Source: Nelumbo lutea (taxonomy: Eukaryota; Streptophyta; Magnoliopsida; Proteales; Nelumbonaceae). From it: a stretch of DNA of 64,000 nt. Shown piece by piece: positions 33,811 through 43,726 of this stretch. The notes under the pieces are model-generated. The model was not told the origin of the DNA and ran no database searches. It saw only the letters and a program-made list of their open reading frames with translations. The DNA is taken from the NCBI GenBank assembly GCA_022828595.1, contig JAKGHH010000007.1:35960356-36024355 (forward strand), read 5' to 3'. Both the position numbers and the translations under genes were made by a program. Numbering within the stretch: position 1 is the stretch's first letter; every line of letters begins with the position of its first letter.

Positions 33811-33970
33811 ATGGTGACTCAGTTTGAAGGTTCTCTCCGACTGTTTGTAGAGAGACCTGGGACCAAATATAGCTGCCACCAGGATTGGGTGGGTTATGAG
33901 TTCGGGGGATGGCCTGGATGGCCTACCCCATTGTCTCCCATGAAGCAAAAGAAAAAAAAAAAGAAGAAAA
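33811..33970 (+). mobile_element. Diverged SINE (copy 3)
   Basis: It shares the family order: TCTCCGACTGTTTGTAGAGA, a degenerate B-box GGGACCAAATATAGC, GGATGGCCTACCCCATTGTC, and an A-rich tail. Clean flanking duplications were not found. Confidence 0.65.
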
Positions 33971-34510
33971 AAACCCTTAAAAATATTTTATAAATTCATA
34001 TTTCTTTAGAAATATTTGTGTGAACTAATATAAGAAATATTGAATGAGAGAAATAGTGCAGGATTTATTTTAAGCCTAATGGGTGCAGGATATGGATCAT
34101 GTTTTAGTAAAAATAAATTTTTGTGCAAAAATTTTCTGCGTGCTCTCTCTGTAGCAAAAACTTATATACTATTATAAATTCTATTGTTATTACAAACAAT
34201 AACAAAAATTTTCAACTCTTTTCATCATATATATATATATATATTATAAAAAAGTAATTAATATAATAAATTTGTAAAAATGCAATATAAATAATATATT
34301 TATTAATAAATAAATAGTATATATATATATCGGATTGAGTCTTCTTGAATCGGATAGGGGGTGATTCAAATCCAATCTGATTTTTTATCAGATCCTATTT
34401 TCTGATCTGATCCAATCTGAAGATCTGAACAGGGGAGATCCAAGTTGAACAAAATAGGTTCGGATCTTGGCTCATATCTGATCAGAATCCAATCCATTTG
34501 CACCCCTAAT
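33971..34510. repeat. AT-rich tract and hAT-MITE right end
   Basis: A TA repeat lies at about 34229-34244. From 34330 the sequence has GATCCAATC / GATCTGATC text and ends CCATTTGCACCCCTA near 34508, like the hAT MITEs at 7101 and 29545. The left end was not located. Confidence 0.5.
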
Positions 34511-35670
34511 CATTTGAACCTCAAATCTAATGTTATTGATGTATTTTTCTGGAATTTATATGGATTTTCAATCATATTACCTTTCCAATATTTTTTGCAT
34601 GCATTTTCAATTCTCTGAACCCTGGAAAATACTTAGGTTAGAGACTATCTAGAGATATCATCAATGGTGGTTGTTGCTAGGTGTTCTAATTCTTGAGACA
34701 ACTGGAAAAACATGATTATATTGTCCTAAAATCACTGTTTGTTTCCCTAGAAAACATTGGAGACTACATGGGTTTTGACTATCTACTCATGACTTACTAG
34801 TTTTAGTGCCTATATCAAATTATCAATTTAGTAAAATAAAGCGTTTATAGACTATTATAATAGTCTGCCTTATCAGGCTTAAAAAAAAAAAAAAAGACTA
34901 CTAATTATGATGGTCTACAAAGGTGGGTTCGAAATTTCTTCTAGAACATCTTTTTCCTTTGATCGGATGAGAGGACTTACTAGAGTTTTGACAAAGGAAG
35001 ATATGAGAAAACCATATTAACCTTTCAGTCAGAAGAATTTCAAAGATTTAACCCTTACAATTCTTGCCCTAATTGGCAATTGGTGTTCTAAGTTCAAAAT
35101 TTAAAATATGGTTCTCTCAAAATGAGGGCTTTTACTCTTTCAATCTTAAGATCTTCCATGGGAGTTTTTATGTACTTCCCCTTTGAGATAACAAAAATTT
35201 ATTGCTTTGTATTTTAGTGAATAAGTTTTAGGGAAAATCTATGATGTCCTAAAGACATGATACAGAAGGCTTTGACTAATCAAAACCCCCATGAATTTTG
35301 ATGAAAACCCACCTAATTGGTTATCACTTTGTGATGCCGATTGATTGGTTAAGTTTTTTTGGTATCATGCCTTTCCAACATCATAGTTGAACCCTAAGTT
35401 TTAAAGAGTTGGCAGTTCCATGTTAAAGTCAAGTACTTTACACCAGTATTTTAGGGTTATTATCTAAAACTCCCCTTCACCTTTCTCCATTTCTCTTAAA
35501 CATACCTTGACTTGTAGAAACCTCTAGTACATGAACAATTTTTTTGCAAAATTACTCTACTATCCCTTCGATCGAGCTGCCATAAAAAAAAATACCGAAA
35601 GTAGTTATTATTAACTAAAATTCTCAAGAGTAGCCTGATTGCAATACTTGAAATCGAAAGTGGAACCAAT
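34511..35670. other. No gene seen
   Basis: Only the dispersed repeat copy at 35284-35392 stands out. Open frames are short and without domains. Confidence 0.5.
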
Positions 35671-35823
35671 TGTTAGAGCAGTTCAAATGACATAGAATTG
35701 AGTTGGGTGTGTTTGATTCACCCAGCTAGATAAACAATAAAAAGGAAAAAAGAGAAAATACAATAAGATAAGGTACAAACAATGTAGAATGTAAACATGG
35801 TCTCATAACCCCATATCTCTACA
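35671..35823 (-). repeat. Short (153-bp) copia LTR
   Basis: On the minus strand it starts TGTAGAGATATGGGG after the purine tract TTAAGGGGG and ends GCTCTAACA. It directly follows the copia RNase H end at 35824-36292. Confidence 0.7.
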
Positions 35824-36292
35824 CCCCCTTAATTGATGCCCAGAAATAAGCATAGTTTGTCACTAAGAAAGTAAGAAATTAAGCACGTATCAAAGCTTTG
35901 GTAAAGAAATCTACTAACTGAAGACCAAACAACACATGATGACAGGTAATATGGCTCCTATATATAGTACTCCACCTTAGTAGAGAATTTAGAGACAATT
36001 TGATGTTTTTTACACTTCCATGATCAAATTAAGATCAAAATTTCACAATGTATTGGTGGATAGGCATTGTTTTGAGGTTTAACTTGTTTTATGGGGTAGA
36101 CAGGCCTTATATCGCCCCCCTTGAATAGGTTTGAAAAAAAAAACTATAAAAAAATAAAGCACTCAACAATACAAATTGATATGTCCCATCTGACATATTA
36201 GTTTGTATCAATATTTAGAACCTTGTCCAAGAAAAATACACCACACCGTAGTAGAACGTTTACTGTCAGGGTACCCATCCCAATCAACATCA
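35824..36292 (-). pseudogene. Copia RNase H remnant
   Basis: The minus strand reads DVDWDGYPDSKRSTT and CIFLGQGSK (compare DADWAGCPDDRRSTTGYC in copia), then FSTKVEYYI nearer the LTR. A stretch at about 36085-36180 does not fit and may be an insertion. The fragment is cut at 36293 by another LTR. Confidence 0.8.
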
Positions 36293-37650
36293 TGTTAGAC
36301 AATATATGCCCTTAGCTCTAATCAGATTGATGTACATAAAACATATGTCAATAAATGAATAAAATACATTATTATTTTATGTTTTAATTGATATATTTCT
36401 ATGAATTACTCCTTAAACTGGACACTTATGAGACTTGCATTAATTTAGAATGTTCTAAATTTGGGGAGTTTATACTGACAAGGCTAACATTGATGTGCTA
36501 CTGAATTGGTGAAGCGACTTGTCTCAGCTATTAAGCTTAGACCCTAAGTATAGCTAGTGGGTGTTTTGAAGAAACATTGAGCTTGAACCAATTTCTACTT
36601 ATGCTTTGGACCTTGGAGATAAATGGGTAAAATTGGAAAGTTGTACTTAACTCCAAACTTGATTTTGATATTTTACTAGGTTTTCAACTAAACTGTCTTT
36701 AATATGCCAATCAATGAGATTCATCAAGGGTTGAATATCTAGGTATGTTGGGGCAGTTTAGGAAATTATCTTAGTGGGTGATCATAGTGTTAGAATTAGC
36801 CCCTTTGTCGGACAAAGTGAATATTAGGGTTTACACTCTTTTTGATGGAAACCTAAACTACTAGCAATGGATTTCAATTGTATTTGAAATCTTATGTATA
36901 AAAAGTATTTTTATGAAATAGGTTTGCAAAAAGTTTTAATCCGGGGTCCTTTCGAGCAAAGAGTGTGACATTGCATTTTGTAGTCAGGAAAGATGTTCTT
37001 TCTTGTGGGTAGTATTTTGATGATTATTGACCGAGATGTTAGGTTTAAGAGACCATTACATGGATGATTACCTAATGTGATTTATCTTACATAAGTCCAT
37101 TATCCTTGGGTCTTCATAGGATGGCTGAATCCAATGACCAATTATGTGTAAATGTTGGACCCAAACTGAGTACAAGCTAATTGAGTTAGGAGTTCACTAC
37201 CCCTAACACAGTGAATTCGGCCTAACCTCTTCCAGAGGTGGGGCCAAACCCTTATGGACTTGTGTGAAATCTTAGTGGATTCTGCACCATACAATATTCA
37301 GGCCCAAAGTGGCCATGCACCTAGACCATTAAAGAAAATGGGCCTAAGGCCCATTACTAATATGATTAGTTAAGAGATCACTTGACAACTTAAGTTGTCA
37401 TGTGATTAGGGTTGAAAATAGGCATGGATCTGGGTATGGAACATCCATTCTCTTAAGAAGATAATTCTTATCAATTAAAAATGAAGTCCTAATCCAAATG
37501 TGATTTGGATCAGCTCTTAATTAGACTAGGAGAGTGCTCTATATAAGGAATTAAGAAGGGAGGGGAAAATTCCCTAGATTTCTCCAATCTCTTGCTCTTC
37601 TTCCCCCTTGACTCCTAGAAACCCTAATTTAACCCAGCCGTGATAGGGAC
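36293..37650 (+). repeat. Long copia-type LTR, plus strand
   Basis: It starts TGTTAGACAATATATGCCC. It matches the complement of the minus-strand LTR ending at 40002 (TGTTGGATAGTGTATGCCC, and later GATATGCCAATCAATGRGAT with CTAGGTATGTT). A promoter-like CTCTATATAAGG lies near 37538. The right end is not fixed: a GATCCGATT-rich repeat begins at about 37650. It may be a solo LTR. Confidence 0.65.
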
Positions 37651-38802
37651 TAGGGCTGTAATTGAATCACATTCGGATCAAATGTAGCAAAATCCGCATC
37701 TGATCCGATTATTGATCGCATACACCTGAATTCGATCTGAAATTTGATCGGATTTAAAGACTTATATTCGAATCTGAATCCTAATGGACTTAGATCGGAT
37801 TCAGATTTAATCCAACTCCACTACAAATTTTTTAAAATATCAGAAATATTGAAAATTTATTTATTTTTAACCTTTATATATAATAAATTAATATAAATAT
37901 AACACACTAAATTTATTACATACATAAATTCATATATAATATAATATATAGAATATATTTCTATAATTTTAAATGTAATTATATACAACTTATATATTAA
38001 AATTAATAAATGTTATATTATAATCAGACCCACCTCTGATAATGGTGGATTTCTCTTTTGTGGAAGAATCTCGAAAAGTCTCTTGAATGTGGTTCAAGAT
38101 GGTAAAGAAAGAAGGACAAAATTGTAAGTTTGATACTAGGTATCAACTAGGGTTTTTTTATTGAATATTTTTCTTTGCAATAGATGAACATGTGTCCTAT
38201 ATTTCTAGCCTCTAATAGGTATTTAAAGGCTTCTAATAAGTCTCAAATAATGGGTAATGGTTGGTTTTAGATGAGCCACAAATTCAGTCCAAGTTTGGCT
38301 AGTCAAAACTAGTTAGGTTTCTATTCATACTAGAAGTTTTTGCAATCTTGTTTGAACCACTTCCCATAGGTTTCTAATTTCTCAAGGGATAGGAGAGAAG
38401 GCAATCTTATATGGTGTGAGACCCACTTTCCAATTGGATTGAACCATAATAGAGCCCACTTACTCAATTGAACTAAGTTGGGACTACTAGACAGAATTAA
38501 CTCTAATTAAATAGTAACTCGTCCATTAAATTATGGTCCTGAACGTTTCAGCCCATTAGTACTTAATTGTAACAACTTGGGCTTCATCTACCTTATGAGC
38601 CCAAGTCCTATTGGTCCAATTCCAATTAAATCTCCATCAAGTTTTTCGGATTAATAAGATATTTGCTACATGATCTCCCAACTATCAATATCCAACACGA
38701 GGATCTCAGGAAATAATAATTTTTTGCAAATACCTTTTCAAAAATAAACTATTTATAAGTAAATATAGGGTAAATTTTTTAAACTTCTCTCGAAGTTTCA
38801 AT
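37651..38802. repeat. Repeat-derived, hAT-like text then unassigned
   Basis: 37651-38035 begins TAGGGCTGTAATTGAATC and has GATCCGATTATTGATCG text like the hAT MITE at 29545. The remainder to 38802 has no supported gene. It may continue the long LTR beyond the insertion. Confidence 0.4.
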
Positions 38803-38922
38803 GACTCAGTTTGGAAGGAGTACAAATGCAAGTATGTACAATGCAAATACATACAAAATAATAAAATATATAAGGTTTTGCACTCTACATATTTTGCATT
38901 TGTACTCCTTCCAAACTGAGCC
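38803..38922. mobile_element. Short MITE, same family as 33331-33428
   Basis: Ends GACTCAGTTTGGAAGGAGTA and complement of right end GGCTCAGTTTGGAAGGAGTA are inverted. TAA follows the right end. 120 bp. Confidence 0.9.
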
Positions 38923-39429
38923 TAAGCACTGCTAAAACCTCCTTTGAAGTTTGGCAATTGCAATCACCTCCTTTGAACTTTCTGAAATAGTTGTAAGTAG
39001 GCCTCTTCTATTAGAATCCTCTAACAAGAGGAACAAAAATGTCCAAAATGCTAATGTAATTACTATTGAGGTTGGTTTTTATAGAAAAAACAATACAAAT
39101 TTTATGAACAAAAAAAAAAAAAAGAGTTTGAAGTTGTAGCTTTACCTTTGAGCCATTAATATGAAGGGCAGATTTAAAAAATAAATCAGTTTCAGAAAAG
39201 AGATTAAAAGGGGTTTTGGGGTAGTGATTGATATGAACAGAAAAATTGGAAAATAAACTACTTGGTTAAAAATTAATCGCATGGGTATTTTGGGTATTTT
39301 GTGCCAATTGTTAAAGGATTCTAATAAATGAAGTTTATTTGCATCTATGTTACAAAGTTCAAGGGAGGTTTCAACAATTTACTCTTAAATATATACTTTT
39401 GCAAAGTAGATCTGAATAGCTCTTGAAAT
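38923..39429. other. No gene seen
   Basis: AT-rich flank between a MITE and a copia LTR. The 62-codon frame at 38951 ends in poly-lysine from an A-run and is not credible. Confidence 0.5.
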
Positions 39430-40002
39430 CTACTATGGATAATTTTTCTATCCAGTAAAAGGGGTATGTTCATAGATATTATCTTTGTTTGACAAAGTGG
39501 TTGATCCTATTTCAATAATCACTTACTTAGATATTCTTCATAAATACTCTAACATACCTAGATGTGACCCCAAAAGAATCCCATTGATTGGCATATCAAA
39601 AGCATCTTTACCATTATTAAGTTAGGGATAAAAAAACAATGGTTCAACTATTACACCTATCCAAAAGTCTAAAAACAATCTAAAACTTGGTTTGGTTAAA
39701 TGCTTCAAGTAAACACCCATTCTCATACTTTGGGTCACAACACTAATAGGTGAGACAGCTTGCTCCATCACTTAGGTAGTGTGTGAATGTCAACCTTGTT
39801 AAGATTAGATTATCAAAGTCTATACACAGGTTGAGGACATTTAGACTACACACTAAATATGATGTTTTAAATATAATCCTAATGTATACAATGGTTAATT
39901 TAGCAAAAGTGCACCACATGACACATGAAATAATTGCACTTTTATTCATAGTAACAATCAATTATAAACACAATTGGACCTAAGGGCATACACTATCCAA
40001 CA
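39430..40002 (-). repeat. 3' LTR part of a minus-strand copia element
   Basis: On the minus strand the purine tract AAGCGGGAGT precedes TGTTGGATAGTGTATGCCC at 40002. The sequence matches the LTR at 36293 for about 570 bp, after which the pairing is lost. The LTR is truncated. Confidence 0.75.
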
Positions 40003-40705
40003 ACTCCCGCTTACACTCAATTCCAATCAAGTACTAGCCATAGCCCCATACTCTCTACCTTTTAAATTTAAACATCCCCATGCTTCATGATCTCACAAAT
40101 GATGTGATGCTTACGCTCGATGTGCTTTGACTTCAAGTGTGCTCTTGGCTCCAAAGCATGACCTCACAAAAGATGTGTTGCTAGAAACCATTCCAAGTTG
40201 TTAAATGAATTATTCATCCATACGACCTATTTGGTAACTGACCCTTGCTTGCTACTTTTCCAACTTACAGTTGTTAAATCTAATAGGAAGATAAGTCCAA
40301 ATGGTACCTTTTTATCATCTGGATTTCCCTAGAAATCGACATTTTTATACCCTACAACCTACAATGCATTATCCTCAAAGACAAGGAAATAATCCTTGGT
40401 TTTTTTTAAGATATTTGAGTATATTTTCAATAGTAGTCCAATGACAAGTATTTGCTTAATTTCCACATTGACAACTTGTGCTATGTATGGGTGATTGCAC
40501 AACATTGCATATATGAGGCTCCCTATGGCAAAGGCATAAGGGAATGCCTTCATCTTCTCCACCTCCTTAGATGCCTTTGATGACATGCCCTTGGAGAGAG
40601 TGACTCTATGCCTAAAAGGTATTGGACCCTTCTTAGAATCTTGCATGTTGAACCTTCTCATGACCTTATCTATTTAAGTATATTGAGATAGCCCTATAAA
40701 GTCCT
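40003..40705 (-). pseudogene. Copia RT end and RNase H remnant
   Basis: Minus-strand frame 40661-40359 reads MRRFNMQDSKKGPIPFRH, TLSKGMSSKASKEVE, PYAFAIGSLIYAMLC and YLVFEDNAL-like text. These are the SKKG...PYASAVGSLMYAM landmarks of copia RT. The rest, to the LTR, is broken. A LINE fragment begins directly at 40710. Confidence 0.9.
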
Positions 40706-40709
40706 CAAG

Positions 40710-41640
40710 ATGAGCACCATGGTGGAAAAACTTGGCAATCCCCCTGGAGGAAAGCCTTCTTTGCATCCATTTTTGTTGCTACTTCGTTCTCAACACCTTT
40801 CCCCTCATCTCTTGATCCTCCCACCAGTGACATTGCTATCAAAGTTCTTCCTTCAAATGAGGGGAATCGGCTGTGTTGTCACAAATGAGGAGATCGAAAG
40901 GTCTCTTTCTCCTCTTCATTATGCTCATGTTAGAAAATGTGTCTACAGTCGGCCACCCATGGCTGAAATCCAGGATTTCCTAATTTTCTCTTTCAAAATT
41001 CAAGCAGATGTTATGGTGACTGCCATTGATTCTCGTCACATTCTGATTAGATTTTTGTTTGCAGAAGATTTTGTCAAAGCATGGTTGAAGGAAAGCTTCT
41101 GATTAAAGATTATCTATCTCTTTATGTTGCTTTAATGCACCTCTAGAATGGAATTAGGTTGGGAACCATCAATTATACCACTCTGGGTGAACTTTTTTCT
41201 CCTTCTATTTAACCTTGAGGCTCTGTTTAGTTTGTTGGATTTTCAGTCATGGAGTTCTTTGTCTCTCCCTCCATCTTCCTCTTCTCTCTTCTCCCTCGTA
41301 ACAGTAATTTCCCATATATAAAACCAAACAATGGAAATATAATTTTTTACACTTTGCCATCCCATCTTTTCCCACAAACCAAATGGAGCCTAAAACTATC
41401 TTTGATCCATGGCGCAAGTGGCTGGGTGTGTGTTGAAAGTGGACTATGTGACCAAGCGACTGACTCGAACTACTTTGGGTAGGGTTTTGGTTGAGGTGGG
41501 CCTACTGAAAGATCTCCCCTCGTGTGTGGGTTAGCCTAGGGAAGGAAGGTTATTGGCAGAAAATATCTATGAAGACCCCCCTAAATACTGTATTTACTAT
41601 TATAAATAAGGACACAGGGAGGAGTGTCATCTGAAAAAAA
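40710..41640 (+). pseudogene. LINE ORF1 (DUF4283-type) remnant, split by a MITE
   Basis: The frame at 40710-41102 contains GCVVTNEEIERSLSPLHYA, VRKCVYSRPPMAEIQDFL and DSRHILIRFLFAEDFVKAWL, the layout of the DUF4283 domain of plant L1 ORF1. After the MITE it resumes near 41405 with AQVAGCVLKVDYVTK, VLVEVGLLKDLPS and WVSLGKEGYWQK. It then decays. A-rich runs near 41634-41652 and 42054-42070 may be a tail. Confidence 0.85.
41219..41390. mobile_element. 172-bp MITE inside LINE ORF1
   Basis: Ends GGCTCTGTTTAGTTTGTTGG and complement of right end GGCTCCATTTGGTTTGTGGG are inverted repeats; TAA follows. Same family as the inner MITE at 20659-20841. DUF4283 text continues on both sides. Confidence 0.85.
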
Positions 41641-42095
41641 ATAAAAAAAAACTGAGAAATTAAGTCGAAACCAAAGACCATACGAAAACGGAGGCTCTAG
41701 CTAAATCAATTCCCAGGGTGGTCCGATCTGAATTTAGGAAGACTGGGAATATGCTAGAGCTTGATCTCCAAGTTGTGCATAACACTGTTCGACAGGTAAG
41801 TTTACAATCAGCGAAGGATCCAATACGCCTATAGTGACAGAGAATTCAAGCCCGAAGACTGTTGTAGCTAGTCTTGCAAAACCATACAACTGAACTCATT
41901 CCAGTTCCAAAGATGATAGCGCTATGGTTGTTACCTAAAGTTTCAGATCCGCTTCTTGGCAGTTCTGAAAGGAAAAGCAACTTGGGCTGAGGCCACAATT
42001 ATAGTGGAGGGTCTAAAAAAGCTAAAGAGCAACTAGATAAGCTCTTTTCAAAGAAAAAAAAAAAAAAAAAGAAAAGAAAATTTCTAAAGTGATGG

Positions 42096-42122
42096 ACACC
42101 AGCACTTCAGAAGTGCTGGTGT
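42096..42122. repeat. Perfect 13-bp palindromic arms with one-base centre
   Basis: ACACCAGCACTTC, a single A, then GAAGTGCTGGTGT. It lies about 1.6 kb upstream of the receptor kinase, just after an A-run. Confidence 0.95.
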
Positions 42123-43568
42123 GCGGAGGAAATTTTTTGACTTAAATTAGTTTGATAAGCAAAACTCTATCATCTCAACCTTCAAACTCCAAATCCTAAT
42201 GCTCAGCACTGATGAGTTAGAATTGCATTCTCTTTGTTCTTGAGAAAGACTTGGCTCCATTTTAGGACTACTAGTCACACCATTTTTTATTACATGAGAG
42301 AGCACATTTTGGATATCGGAATCATCAATCAGAATCCAACTTGAATTGGGTGGGAGAGCAAATTTTTTATTACTAAACGGCATTGTATAATCAATATATA
42401 TGCACGGTTGTTAAAACATCCAACATTGGAATTTATATAACAAAAATTCGACTTGGACTGGGTGGGGCTCATCAATCAAACTTAAGATTTGTGTTAAAAG
42501 CCTCTTACATCTTTGGCTAATGATTGGCGAGGAAAATGTGAGATTCTGTGCTGCCTTCATTCATATTCGGATTTATATCTTTTTGATTCCTTTTAAAAGT
42601 TTAAATGAAAATGAAGGATAAAATAGTCATAATGTATGGTTTAATTCCTTCTGAAAACTATGCATGAAATTATTTACTTGGAAAAATGCATTTACTTGGG
42701 TATGTTTTTTTTAAGAAACACATGCCCGAATAAGTGCATTTATCTATGTTCTTTTATTTTTCATTTAATAAGATAATAATCATTTTAGTCATAAAAATCC
42801 ATTATTAAAAAGAATATTTTTGTATCCCATTCAAGTGTGGCAACTTTCCCCTTAGGTGGCCTAGGAGATGGGTATTACCTATAGCTGCCCAGGAAAATAA
42901 ACTTTTCCTAGTACCCACATAAATCTAAGAAAAGAACATTGAATTCTTGGTCAATGGGAACCAAAATTCCATTGACCAACTTACCCTTATTGTTCCTTTT
43001 TCTCTCATTTCTTATTTTTTAAAATAAAATCATACAACTTTTTGTTTTCCAATGAAACCCCCAATACATGGTTTAAACATCATGAGATTGGGTATCCAAT
43101 TGGGAATTGGAAATTGTAATATTGTATAAACATGAAGGGTATTTTCGTCCATGAGAAACTCAAGTAAAAAATAAACTTACTAAATCAGCGGTAGGTCAGC
43201 GAGATCTGAAAACTCTGCAAACTGATTTGCTAAGTTCAGGGTTCCAGCTTTTGGCGCTACCATTAACGGACGTTCGATTGTTCCGGAGCCAACCAATGCT
43301 GCCAAACTTCTTTCCCCATTTTCATTCATTCATTTCTAACTGCCTTCCTCTCGTCAATCAATGTCTGATCGAACCCAAAGAAAACAAGGAGGAAAGCAAA
43401 GGAAGAAAAAAATAGAGGAGAGAGAAAAATTAAGAGGAACTTTGGATCATCCTAAGTGTTCTTCGTCTTCTCTGGTTCGCCTGTTTCGGGCCCGAGATGG
43501 GGAAGATGGTGTAGAATGACAGAATAATAAGTGCAGAACAAAACTCACAGGTCGTTTTCCTCTCCTTA
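42123..43568. other. Upstream region of the receptor kinase
   Basis: Contains a weak TTACTTGGGTA repeat (42660-42760) and no gene. The last 200 bases become pyrimidine-rich and probably include the promoter. No certain TATA box was found. Confidence 0.45.
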
Positions 43569-43651
43569 GGCGTACAGGAAAACGTTCTTCTCTGTGTTTG
43601 TTCTGTAACTGTAACGTACGCTCATCTCTTTTGCCTGTTTTCCTGTACGCC
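43569..43651 (+). promoter_or_regulatory. Inverted repeat in the likely 5' leader of the receptor kinase
   Basis: GGCGTACAGGAAAAC (43569-43583) and GTTTTCCTGTACGCC (43637-43651) are perfect 15-bp complements with a 53-base loop. The second arm ends 75 bases before the start codon at 43727. If both are in the mRNA they form a stable stem in the leader. Confidence 0.7.
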
Positions 43652-43726
43652 CAAACCTCTCCGTTGTTTCTCTTTCTTTTCTTTCTCCAATCTCATCTTA
43701 TTACCTGAAGGGTCTTCATTGAAGCC

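Noticed and set aside
38951..39139. 62-codon plus frame
   Set aside because: It ends in an A-run giving poly-Lys, lies between repeats and has no domain.
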